From Spirochaetota bacterium (lineage in GTDB: Bacteria; Spirochaetota; Spirochaetia; Treponematales; Rectinemataceae): a stretch of 5,576 nt of DNA. The first letter of the stretch is position 1. Every line of letters begins with the position of its first letter. The notes beneath the pieces were generated by a model that worked only from the letters and a program-made list of their open reading frames with translations, did no database searches and was not told where the DNA came from. Shown here one piece after another: positions 1 through 4,937 of the stretch. The DNA lies in contig JAEZSM010000064.1 in assembly GCA_023421875.1 (NCBI GenBank), positions 1-5,576 of the forward strand, given 5' to 3'. A program made the translations under genes and the position numbers.

Positions 1-1
1 C

Positions 2-208
2 GCCGATGTAGCCGCCGCGGCGAGACGTCATCTGGAACGCTCGGCGCGCTTTCTCGGGGAGAAAACAGCTTGTGTTGAGTTTCGCAAACAATTTTGCGCC
101 TACTCCAAAGGAAGGCAGGGAGGGGCCAGGCTCAGGGAAAGGGCCGTGCACTGTTCTGCACAAGCTGAATTCCTTGCAGTACTGGACGAGTTTGCAGCCC
201 TAGGCTAG
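2..208 (+). CDS. tRNA-dihydrouridine synthase, C-terminal fragment
   Basis: This is an open frame from the window edge to a TAG stop, giving the last 68 residues of a longer protein. The segment FRKQFCAYSKG, followed by a Gly-rich turn, LRERAVHC and a short amphipathic helix ending in LDEFAALG, matches the helical C-terminal domain of bacterial Dus (DusB-like) enzymes. In that family an R-K-x-x-x-x-Y-x-K-G motif follows the TIM barrel and helps to bind tRNA. Dus enzymes use FMN and NADPH to reduce uridine to dihydrouridine in the tRNA D-loop, in the cytoplasm. The FMN-binding barrel and the catalytic Cys lie outside the window, so the subtype (DusA, B or C) cannot be settled. The gene ends 35 bp before the stop of the convergent lipoprotein gene. 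Confidence 0.8.
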   Translation, partial: ADVAAAARRHLERSARFLGEKTACVEFRKQFCAYSKGRQGGARLRERAVHCSAQAEFLAVLDEFAALG

Positions 209-211
209 ACG

Positions 212-240
212 CCCATCGGTTCTACAATCTCCGATCAGGG
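212..240. terminator. weak hairpin between convergent genes
   Basis: An imperfect hairpin lies between the two convergent stop codons. ATCGG (215-219) pairs with CCGAT (231-235) around an 11-nt loop, and an outer CCC/GGG pairing is offset by a CA bulge. Its position suits a bidirectional terminator, but the stem is short and there is no clear U-tract on either side. The call rests mostly on position. Confidence 0.22.
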
Positions 241-243
241 TAA

Positions 244-1596
244 TCATCGAATATCGGGATTACTGTCCAGGTAGGATTCCAGTCTAGCGCTCAACCCTTC
301 CTTAATATTCGAGCCCGGAGCCAGGGCGGCTTCGGCTTTGAGCCAGGGAAGCAGCATATCGTTGTAGATCCCTTCCCATGAGGTGGGCAGGGGCTTGGGG
401 GCTCGTACGCAGTCCGCCGGAGGGAGTCGGTTTTCCAGGTCGCTGTAAAAACGGGGGAAAATATCCTCAGTCACTGTTCGAAGAGAAGAAAAGCCCCCCG
501 CTATGCCAAAGGATGACTCGGAGAGGCGGAGACTTCTGGAAGCTTCCAGAATCTCCCGCTGATTCTCGGGAGAGAAAAACCAGGACAAGAAAGCCTCGGC
601 CGAAGCCCTGCCCGAAGCCTTACGCGGAATGCCCGCGTAGCGGATTCCCTCCAGCACCGCCAGCCTTTCCTGATCCCCCAGGTAGGAAAAATCGAACCTG
701 GCCCGGGCAGCCGGCGCAAGGGCAAAAAACTCGGTCGAATCCATGGCCGAATAGAGAATCCGGCCGGATTCGATATTCTTGTACCCGGGAGCGAAGAGAT
801 AGGAGAAATAAAAACTGTCTTCCTCGGCCGAGGAGCCATTCACCATCGCGGTGAACTCCCTCAGCTCTTCCATCGCCGGCACCAGAGCGTCTTCGTTCCA
901 TGTCAGCATACGGCTCCCCGGGGCTTTTCCCCTGAGCTCGACTCCTTCGGGCTCGCGAAAGTCGGCGTTCCGAAGCTGTAGCCAATGGAACAGAAAATCC
1001 TCATCCGGCCAGCGGGGAGAAAAACTCATAAAAGCGCCTTTGGACGGAATTTCTTTTTTGCCAAGCAGCGAACGCCTTTTGATGTCTTCCAACGAAATGC
1101 AGCCCTGAGGAAGGGGCGGTCCCAGGCCATTGAGGTTCTGTACAGCCCGGCCTTCCGTCTTGCTGAGAATCAGCATCAGGTTAAAGCTCAGGGGCAGATA
1201 GAGCTGCTTGCCATCCCGCATCCCTGCGTCCAGAAGCCCTGGATAGAAGGAGTCCCGGGAAAAAACCGCATCCCCGAACAGATAATCCAGGGGCCAAAAC
1301 TGCTCAGCCAGCTGCGGGCTCCGCAGTCCCCTCCCGACAACCAGGGAGGGCAGGGGATTTTTTGCCTCGATTGCCTGGCGCAGCTCGAGGGAGGGCTGTT
1401 CTACAAAGTGCAGCTCCAGAAGATGGCCCTGCTTTTGCGCATTGAACATCTCGGCGGCGATGAGCAACTCTGGGCTGTCGGTCCAGAGGACGGCGGGTTT
1501 CTTCTCCAGCAGGGAGCAGGAAAAGAAAGAAAGGCTTGCAAGTACAAGCAAGAATCTGAGAAAATATACCCTTCGTCCTGATCTCCCGTGTGTCAT
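244..1596 (-). CDS. extracellular solute-binding lipoprotein (SBP family 1-like)
   Basis: This 450-residue exported lipoprotein probably captures a sugar or similar solute for an ABC importer. The N-terminus has basic residues (R5, R8, R9, R14), a hydrophobic core at about 10-25, and Cys27 in LSFFSC. That is a relaxed lipobox of spirochaetal type, predicted to be cleaved before Cys27 and lipidated. Residues 326-350 carry the family-1 binding-protein signature: a hinge-proximal stretch with AEAFLSWFFSPENQ. An aromatic-rich segment lies at about 262-292 (YFSYLFAPGY and following). Length fits the family (about 400-450). No permease or ATPase gene is adjacent, so the protein is an orphan here and the substrate cannot be assigned. 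The ATG has no visible Shine-Dalgarno sequence, and the predicted promoter abuts it. No better downstream start exists before the signal peptide. Confidence 0.75.
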   Translation of the reverse strand: MTHGRSGRRVYFLRFLLVLASLSFFSCSLLEKKPAVLWTDSPELLIAAEMFNAQKQGHLLELHFVEQPSLELRQAIEAKNPLPSLVVGRGLRSPQLAEQFWPLDYLFGDAVFSRDSFYPGLLDAGMRDGKQLYLPLSFNLMLILSKTEGRAVQNLNGLGPPLPQGCISLEDIKRRSLLGKKEIPSKGAFMSFSPRWPDEDFLFHWLQLRNADFREPEGVELRGKAPGSRMLTWNEDALVPAMEELREFTAMVNGSSAEEDSFYFSYLFAPGYKNIESGRILYSAMDSTEFFALAPAARARFDFSYLGDQERLAVLEGIRYAGIPRKASGRASAEAFLSWFFSPENQREILEASRSLRLSESSFGIAGGFSSLRTVTEDIFPRFYSDLENRLPPADCVRAPKPLPTSWEGIYNDMLLPWLKAEAALAPGSNIKEGLSARLESYLDSNPDIR

Positions 1597-1613
1597 CGTT
1601 TAGACGATATAAT
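1595..1613 (+). promoter_or_regulatory. consensus -10 box with inverted repeat, divergent region
   Basis: A perfect TATAAT lies at 1608-1613 on the plus strand, about 50 bp before the radical SAM start. No good -35 is seen at 16-18 bp upstream (the region reads CCCGTG). Directly upstream, and sharing the first T of the -10, is an inverted repeat: ATCGT (1595-1599), TTAG, ACGAT (1604-1608). It also covers the start codon of the minus-strand gene. It could be an operator acting on both divergent genes, or chance. The two promoters overlap, so they may compete. Confidence 0.35.
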
Positions 1614-1632
1614 CTGCGCACTCCGATGGCAA
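1604..1632 (-). promoter_or_regulatory. predicted sigma-70-type promoter of the lipoprotein gene
   Basis: On the minus strand, TTGCCA (1632-1627) and TATCGT (1609-1604) are separated by 17 bp. An overlapping TATATC (1611-1606) gives a 15-bp spacing instead. Either -10 predicts transcription starting at about 1597-1600, only 0-5 nt before the ATG at 1596. That would leave almost no leader, consistent with the missing ribosome binding site. The -10 match is modest. Confidence 0.4.
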
Positions 1633-1664
1633 GTCGAGCAGGGCGAATAAAATTCAGGAGCAGC

Positions 1665-2624
1665 ATGGAATCGCGATTTAATCGCCACTCCGACCGGCTA
1701 GTCGAGCGTCACGGCGAACGGGTGTGGCGCATAGGGCTGGATGCCGGCTTCGGCTGTCCCCACCGCAGAGGGGGCCGCGGAGAGGGAGGTTGTGCCTTCT
1801 GCGCCCCAGACGCCGGGCTGGCCGCCTACCAGCACGACGGCCCTCGCCTGGTGGAGAGCCTGGACGAGCAGCTGGACCGAGGACTGGGATTTATGCGGAG
1901 CCGCTATAAAGCCCGGCGTTTCTTTCTCTATTTTCAGGCCTATACCTGCACCAATCTCCCCGTGGGCCGGCTTGCCCCGATCTACGACAAGGCAATAGCC
2001 CTGTTTAATGCCAAGGCTCCGGGCACCCTCAGAGGCCTGGTGGTGTCCACCAGACCCGACTGCTTGGACAGACCCAAGGCCGAGCTGCTGGCCTCCTATG
2101 CTTCTGGCGGCCTGGAGGTATGGCTCGAGCTTGGCCTCCAGAGTTCAAAGGATGCTACCCTCGCCAGGATCAACCGGGGACACGACGTGCAGGCCTTTGT
2201 CGATGCGGCCCGGGTATCCCAGGGGCTGGGGTTCAGGCGTGCCTGCCACCTTATGCTCGGACTGCCCGGCGAATCGAAAGCCGACATGCTGCGATCCGCC
2301 CAATTCGCCGCCGCCCAGGGCATGGAGGGCATTAAGTTCCACGATCTCAGGCTTGTCAAAGGCTCGGCCCTGGCGCGAAACCTCCCTGCCGGGGAGTTTT
2401 CGGCCCTTCATCCTTCCCGTCTGCCCGGTCTTCTGGCGGACATCCTTGAAACGTTGCCCTGGGAGCTGGAAATCCTTCGACTTTCTGCGGATTTTCCAAA
2501 GGAGCAATGCCTAGATGTTTTTCAGCCACTTGAAAAGAACCAACTCTACACCGCGGTGGAGGAGGTTTTAGCGGCCAGGGATACGCGCCAGGGCGGCCGA
2601 AGCGCCAAAGGAGCCATGCAATGA
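1665..2624 (+). CDS. TIGR01212-family radical SAM protein (YhcC/YtqA type)
   Basis: This 319-residue radical SAM enzyme has the spacing of the YhcC/YtqA family: C31-X11-C43-X2-C46 binds the [4Fe-4S] cluster, within DAGFGCPHR...GGCAFC. Other family motifs in order are YFQAYTCTN (89-97), STRPDCL (128-134), WLELGLQS (153-160), RINRGHD (168-174), LMLGLPGE (196-203) and GIKFHDL (222-228). Length agrees with homologues (about 310-320). The B. subtilis member YtqA (MnmL) has been linked to wobble-uridine modification of tRNA; carrying that role over here is inference. An in-frame ATG exists upstream at 1590, but 1665 is preferred: AGGAG (1656-1660) sits 4 nt before it, conserved sequence begins just after it, and the longer form would overlap the divergent gene's start. 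The stop overlaps the next gene by 4 bp. Confidence 0.9.
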   Translation: MESRFNRHSDRLVERHGERVWRIGLDAGFGCPHRRGGRGEGGCAFCAPDAGLAAYQHDGPRLVESLDEQLDRGLGFMRSRYKARRFFLYFQAYTCTNLPVGRLAPIYDKAIALFNAKAPGTLRGLVVSTRPDCLDRPKAELLASYASGGLEVWLELGLQSSKDATLARINRGHDVQAFVDAARVSQGLGFRRACHLMLGLPGESKADMLRSAQFAAAQGMEGIKFHDLRLVKGSALARNLPAGEFSALHPSRLPGLLADILETLPWELEILRLSADFPKEQCLDVFQPLEKNQLYTAVEEVLAARDTRQGGRSAKGAMQ

Positions 2625-2893
2625 AGGCTTTCCACGCATTTGTCGAAGGCGAAGTCCAGGGCGTCGGCTTCCGCTACGCCGCCCTGGGCCAGGCGCGCCG
2701 TTTAAACTTGAGCGGCTGGGTGCGCAATACCCAGGACGGCCAGGTCGAAGTCTGGGCCCAGGGCGGCGACGAGGCAATAACCGCCTTCCTTGAATGGCTG
2801 CATCGTGGGCCGGCCTACGCTGAGGTAGTGAATGTCCGCTGTACTTGGCAGGAACCAACCAGTCGCTATAGTTCCTTCGAGATAGCCTTTTAG
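2621..2893 (+). CDS. acyP: acylphosphatase
   Basis: This small 90-residue cytoplasmic enzyme hydrolyses carboxyl-phosphate bonds such as acetyl phosphate and other acyl phosphates. The family signature VQGVGFRY (12-19) supplies the catalytic Arg18 in the phosphate-binding loop. GWVRNTQDG (32-40) supplies the catalytic Asn36. The Arg-to-Asn spacing of 18 residues equals that of the well-studied enzymes (Arg23/Asn41 in vertebrate forms). The C-terminal YSSFEIAF strand is also typical, so the protein is complete and probably active. The ATG overlaps the stop of the radical SAM gene in an ATGA arrangement, with AAAGGAG (2607-2613) 7 nt upstream. This suggests translational coupling in one operon. 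No shared pathway with its neighbour is evident. Confidence 0.93.
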   Translation: MKAFHAFVEGEVQGVGFRYAALGQARRLNLSGWVRNTQDGQVEVWAQGGDEAITAFLEWLHRGPAYAEVVNVRCTWQEPTSRYSSFEIAF

Positions 2894-2896
2894 CTC

Positions 2897-2926
2897 ATTT
2901 ATATATAAATTTTAAGATATAGGAGG
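2897..2926 (+). promoter_or_regulatory. AT-only palindrome and strong ribosome binding site before the SDR gene
   Basis: The 37-bp gap after acyP is strikingly AT-rich within GC-rich DNA. It contains a perfect 14-bp palindrome, ATTTATATATAAAT (2897-2910). An exact AGGAGG (2921-2926) lies 4 nt before the ATG. TA-rich -10-like hexamers are abundant, but no convincing -35 precedes them. The SDR gene may therefore be read from upstream, with the AT-rich gap keeping the strong ribosome binding site unstructured. An operator or a second promoter is also possible. Confidence 0.4.
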
Positions 2927-2930
2927 AATC

Positions 2931-3731
2931 ATGGATACCGGATTGAAGAATAAGGTAGTTTTCGCCTCCGCGGCGACAGACGGTCTCGGCCTGAGCATTG
3001 CCCAAACAGCCCTGGCCGACGGAGCCCTGGTGTTCTTAGGCGGCCGCTCCAAGGAGAAGCTCGAAGCTGCGCTCCAGCGGCTCGATTCTGTCGCAACCTC
3101 CTCCGGCGGTAAAGTGGCGGGTGCGGTTTTGGACATGGCCTCCGCCGAATCCATCAAGACCTGGGTGGCGGAGGGTAAAAAGACTCTGGGTGAGCCCTGG
3201 GGGCTTCTAGTCAACGCAGGCGGTCCGCCCGCCGGCAATTTCCAGTCCTTTGCCGATGATGCGGCCTGGTATTCGGCCTTTGAGCTCACCCTCATGTCCT
3301 CGGTCCGACTTATCCGCGAAGTCCTGCCCTCCCTTAAGGACAACAAGGGCTCGATTCTGGCCATTACCTCCAGTTCGGTCAAAGAACCCTGGCCCGGGCT
3401 CATCCTTTCCGGTGTTATGCGCTCCGGAGTTTCCAGCCTGCTGAAATCCCTCTCGGTGGAGCTGGCTCCCTTCGGCATCAGGGTTAACAACATCGCTCCC
3501 GGCAATATCATGACCCAACGTCTGGTCAAGCTGATCGCCCACGAGGCTTCTGTCGCCGGGATAAGTCCCGAAAAGCGGCAAGCCGAGCGCGAGGCTGCCA
3601 TTCCCTTGGGACGTATCGGCGAGGTGGCCGAATTTGGCAAGGTCGGGGCCTTCCTCCTCTCCCCCGCGGCCTCCTACGTGAGTGGCCAAACTGTTTTGGT
3701 GGACGGGGCTGCGTCGAAGTTCCTCTACTAA
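2931..3731 (+). CDS. SDR-fold oxidoreductase with atypical active site
   Basis: A 266-residue protein with a complete short-chain dehydrogenase fold: dinucleotide loop ASAATDGLG (12-20), acidic LDMA after the fourth strand (67-70), VNAGGPPAG (94-102), Ser cluster TSSS (146-149), VNNIAPGNI (185-193), and the C-terminal SPAASYVSGQTVLVDGA. The cofactor loop has SA instead of the usual TG. The YxxxK catalytic motif is absent: the aligned segment LILSGVMRSGV (157-167) puts Ser160 where Tyr and Arg164 where Lys would be. From memory, a group of SDR proteins usually labelled 3-oxoacyl-ACP reductase shares this VKxPxxGLxLSxxxRxGV pattern, so it is probably a family trait rather than decay. The substrate is unknown, and the FabG label should not be trusted. 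It is the third gene of the likely operon, 37 bp after acyP. Confidence 0.85.
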   Translation: MDTGLKNKVVFASAATDGLGLSIAQTALADGALVFLGGRSKEKLEAALQRLDSVATSSGGKVAGAVLDMASAESIKTWVAEGKKTLGEPWGLLVNAGGPPAGNFQSFADDAAWYSAFELTLMSSVRLIREVLPSLKDNKGSILAITSSSVKEPWPGLILSGVMRSGVSSLLKSLSVELAPFGIRVNNIAPGNIMTQRLVKLIAHEASVAGISPEKRQAEREAAIPLGRIGEVAEFGKVGAFLLSPAASYVSGQTVLVDGAASKFLY

Positions 3732-3927
3732 AAAGCTGATTGGTGGAGCCAGACTACGGGTTTTTCTTTTTAGATCAGACAGGACTCCAGGATTAGCAGG
3801 ATCGACATGAAAATACTCTCAGCATAGTAATGTGCTTCTCATGCATCGTGGTAATCCCGCTATTTTGCACATTCAATTTATTTTCATACCCATTCATAGG
3901 TGCATTGTTGAATAGGTGAAATGCTCA
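3732..3927. other. gene-free AT-rich spacer
   Basis: No supportable gene is seen in about 196 bp between the SDR stop and the DUF1566 remnant. Just after the SDR gene, A5G (3730-3735) could pair with CT5 (3766-3771), enclosing a weak 4-bp hairpin (TTGG/CCAG). The run TTTTTCTTTTT makes a poor terminator possible. Further on, AATGTGC (3829-3835) and GCACATT (3867-3873) form a 7-bp inverted repeat 31 nt apart, of unknown meaning. Composition changes here from GC-rich to AT-rich, marking a likely core/accessory boundary. Confidence 0.5.
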
Positions 3928-4380
3928 TCAGAAAGCCCGCGCCGGTCTTACCTTTCTAGTGCCATCTCGCCGTCCTTTCTCTTGTACTCCTCCATATTCT
4001 CCTGAAGTAAAGTACTGTATATATGAATAGTCTCCGTCATATTCATAAGAACTCCAGTAGAACGCTGAAGAAAAACCGCCAAAACCACTTACATAAAGGT
4101 TGTCATACATCAGATCCAATTCATCTTTGCTTGGAAGGAACCAATTGCTGTATTCTGTACCACTTACCGTTTTTGAATAATCAGCACATTCTTCGGCGGC
4201 ATAGTCCGGTGTGGCGAGATCTTTGGTGATTCCGTCGTTGCCGCCGCTATCCTGGATCGTCTGCTCCATCACAGCCAGGTGCTCACGATCCGCGGCGACA
4301 GTTACCGTCTTAAGGCTAAGCGCAAGTCCGGACTGGTCAAACCGGCTCTCGTCGAGGGCTATCAATAATCTTGGGTGGGG
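3928..4380 (-). pseudogene. DUF1566 (C-type-lectin-like) protein, 5'-truncated remnant
   Basis: The minus-strand frame is open from 4380, just after an in-frame TGA at 4383-4381, to TGA at 3928. Counted from a possible TTG at 4365 it encodes 145 residues. The second half is a clear DUF1566 (Lcl C-terminal-type) domain: EECADY (58-63), WFLPSKDELDLMY (75-87), GFGGFSSAFYWSS (94-106) and the family's typical ending VRPARAF (139-145). Such proteins are usually exported surface or adhesin-like proteins. The upstream part normally expected (signal peptide and the GPAGGxIFYDKG segment) is missing. Residues 1-50 are not recognised. There is no ATG and no ribosome binding site. The simplest reading is a gene whose 5' half was lost at the junction near 4380. 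A short expressed protein is less likely. The C-terminus itself is intact. Confidence 0.65.
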
Positions 4381-4424
4381 TCAGAAGTTCATGTCGCCAG
4401 GGGGTCTGTTCTGGATGTCGCTTG
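4377..4424. repeat. 24-bp imperfect tandem repeat at the DUF1566/hicB junction
   Basis: Two units of 24 bp start at 4377 and 4401. Each reads GGGGTC, then 8 variable bases, then ATGTCGC (4391-4397 and 4415-4421). They lie exactly where the minus-strand DUF1566 frame loses its 5' end and just before the likely hicB start. They may be binding sites controlling hicB, or the scar or terminus of a mobile element. No transposase or second terminus is visible. Confidence 0.5.
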
Positions 4425-4757
4425 ACAAAAGAGTATATGGGATCTGTGCACTACTGCGCCGAAGATGAGGTTTTCTATGGTAAAATTGAAGGGATAGAAG
4501 ACCTGGTTTCCTTTGAGGCAAAAAGTGTTGATGCGCTCAAAACGGCATTTCAGGAATCCGTAGAGGATTATCTCGATATATGCGAGAGAAATAACAAGAA
4601 TGCCGAAAAATCGTACAAGGGCAGTTTCAATGTCCGAATTCCGCCCGAGTTACATAAAAAGGCGAAACGAATGGCAGTCAAGATGGGATTATCATTGAAT
4701 CAGTTCGTGCAAAAAGTGCTTGAAGATGAATTAGCGAAGGAAGATGTTTTAAATTAA
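4422..4757 (+). CDS. HicB-family antitoxin-like protein (orphan)
   Basis: From TTG at 4422 this is a 111-residue HicB-type protein. Residues 1-55 form the HicB fold, with YMGSVHYCAEDEVFYGKIEG, then VSFEAKSVDALKTAFQ and a VEDYLDIC helix. Residues 69-104 form a ribbon-helix-helix DNA-binding unit: strand FNVRIPPELH, helix KKAKRMAVKMG, then LSLNQFVQKVLEDEL. HicB proteins neutralise the HicA ribonuclease and repress their own operon. No hicA-like frame (small, with the GSHH motif) lies on either side, so this is an orphan antitoxin or a stand-alone regulator. TTG 4422 gives TKEYMGSV, aligning with the usual K-Y-x-G-x-V start. ATG at 4437 is the alternative. An ATG at 4371 would add an unconserved Cys-rich leader made of the tandem repeat. 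No site has a good Shine-Dalgarno sequence. Confidence 0.8.
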   Translation: MTKEYMGSVHYCAEDEVFYGKIEGIEDLVSFEAKSVDALKTAFQESVEDYLDICERNNKNAEKSYKGSFNVRIPPELHKKAKRMAVKMGLSLNQFVQKVLEDELAKEDVLN

Positions 4758-4764
4758 TGTATAA

Positions 4765-4856
4765 GCCCGAATGGCGTAAGCGGGAATGAATACCGCCTTG
4801 GGAAGCGTCTGCGTGCTTTGTCGGCGGAGACGAGGGTTCGACTCCCTCTTCGGGCA
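4765..4856 (+). ncRNA. tRNA-like RNA with extended hairpin in place of the anticodon arm
   Basis: The acceptor stem is a perfect 7 bp: GCCCGAA (4765-4771) with TTCGGGC (4849-4855). A4856 would be the discriminator; no CCA is encoded. The T arm is perfect: GAGGG (4832-4836), loop TTCGACT, CCCTC (4844-4848), matching GGTTCRANYCC fully. TGGCGTAAGCGG (4772-4783) matches the D-arm box TRGCNNARYNGG at 11 of 12 positions; its D-stem (GCGT with ATGA) is weak. No normal 5-bp/7-nt anticodon arm can be drawn. Instead 4793-4827 folds as one long arm: CCGCC/GGCGG, then GG with TC, then GAAGC/GCTTT capped by an 8-nt loop (4807-4814). AGAC (4828-4831) follows as a normal-length variable loop. A rival fold has a 3-bp stem (4794-4796/4805-4807) with an 8-nt loop CTTGGGAA, plus a long variable arm. 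It begins 7 nt after the hicB-like stop, so co-transcription is likely. It could also be a decayed tRNA. Confidence 0.6.
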
Positions 4857-4902
4857 TACTGATACATCCTGCCCATCCGATTATCTTGTAGTAAACATAT
4901 AC

Positions 4903-4931
4903 TTTACATTTCTTGACTAAAACAATATCAT
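4903..4931 (+). promoter_or_regulatory. predicted sigma-70 promoter of the AAA ATPase gene
   Basis: TTTACA (4903-4908) and TATCAT (4926-4931) each match the consensus at 5 of 6 positions and are separated by the ideal 17 bp. The predicted transcription start, about 7 nt after the -10, falls at about 4938, on the A of the ATG itself. No Shine-Dalgarno sequence is present. This suggests a leaderless mRNA. Confidence 0.6.
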
Positions 4932-4937
4932 AACTTT

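Noticed and set aside
985..1581. A 198-codon plus-strand frame antisense to the lipoprotein gene
   Set aside because: It is a shadow of the minus-strand coding sequence. Its translation shows no domain or signal, while the opposite frame has a signal peptide and family motifs.
1590..1664. The earlier in-frame ATG at 1590 as the radical SAM start
   Set aside because: It would overlap the divergent gene's start codon and its leader lacks family similarity. ATG 1665 has AGGAG upstream and begins near the conserved region.
2912..3640. A 242-codon minus-strand frame, and another at 3207-3689, antisense to the SDR gene
   Set aside because: They are low-complexity shadows in GC-rich DNA; the plus-strand frame carries a complete SDR fold with an ideal ribosome binding site.
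3829..3873. Inverted repeat AATGTGC/GCACATT as a terminator or mobile-element end
   Set aside because: A 7-bp stem with a 31-nt loop and no T-run makes a poor terminator. No transposase or target duplication accompanies it.
4366..4421. A hicA remnant upstream of the HicB-like gene
   Set aside because: Reading the three plus-strand frames gives no GSHH-like motif and no HicA-like sequence. The space is too short for the toxin.
4422..4450. TTGACA at 4422-4427 as a perfect -35 box for hicB
   Set aside because: The base positions 16-18 bp downstream (around TGTGCA) do not resemble a -10 box. The hexamer also overlaps the likely start codon, TTG ACA AAA.
4765..4856. An ordinary tRNA-Leu or tRNA-Ser gene
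   Set aside because: The start GCCCGAATGGCG and the TTCGGGC end recall tRNA-Leu, but no 5-bp stem with a 7-nt loop and U33 fits anywhere between the D and T arms. No anticodon can be assigned.
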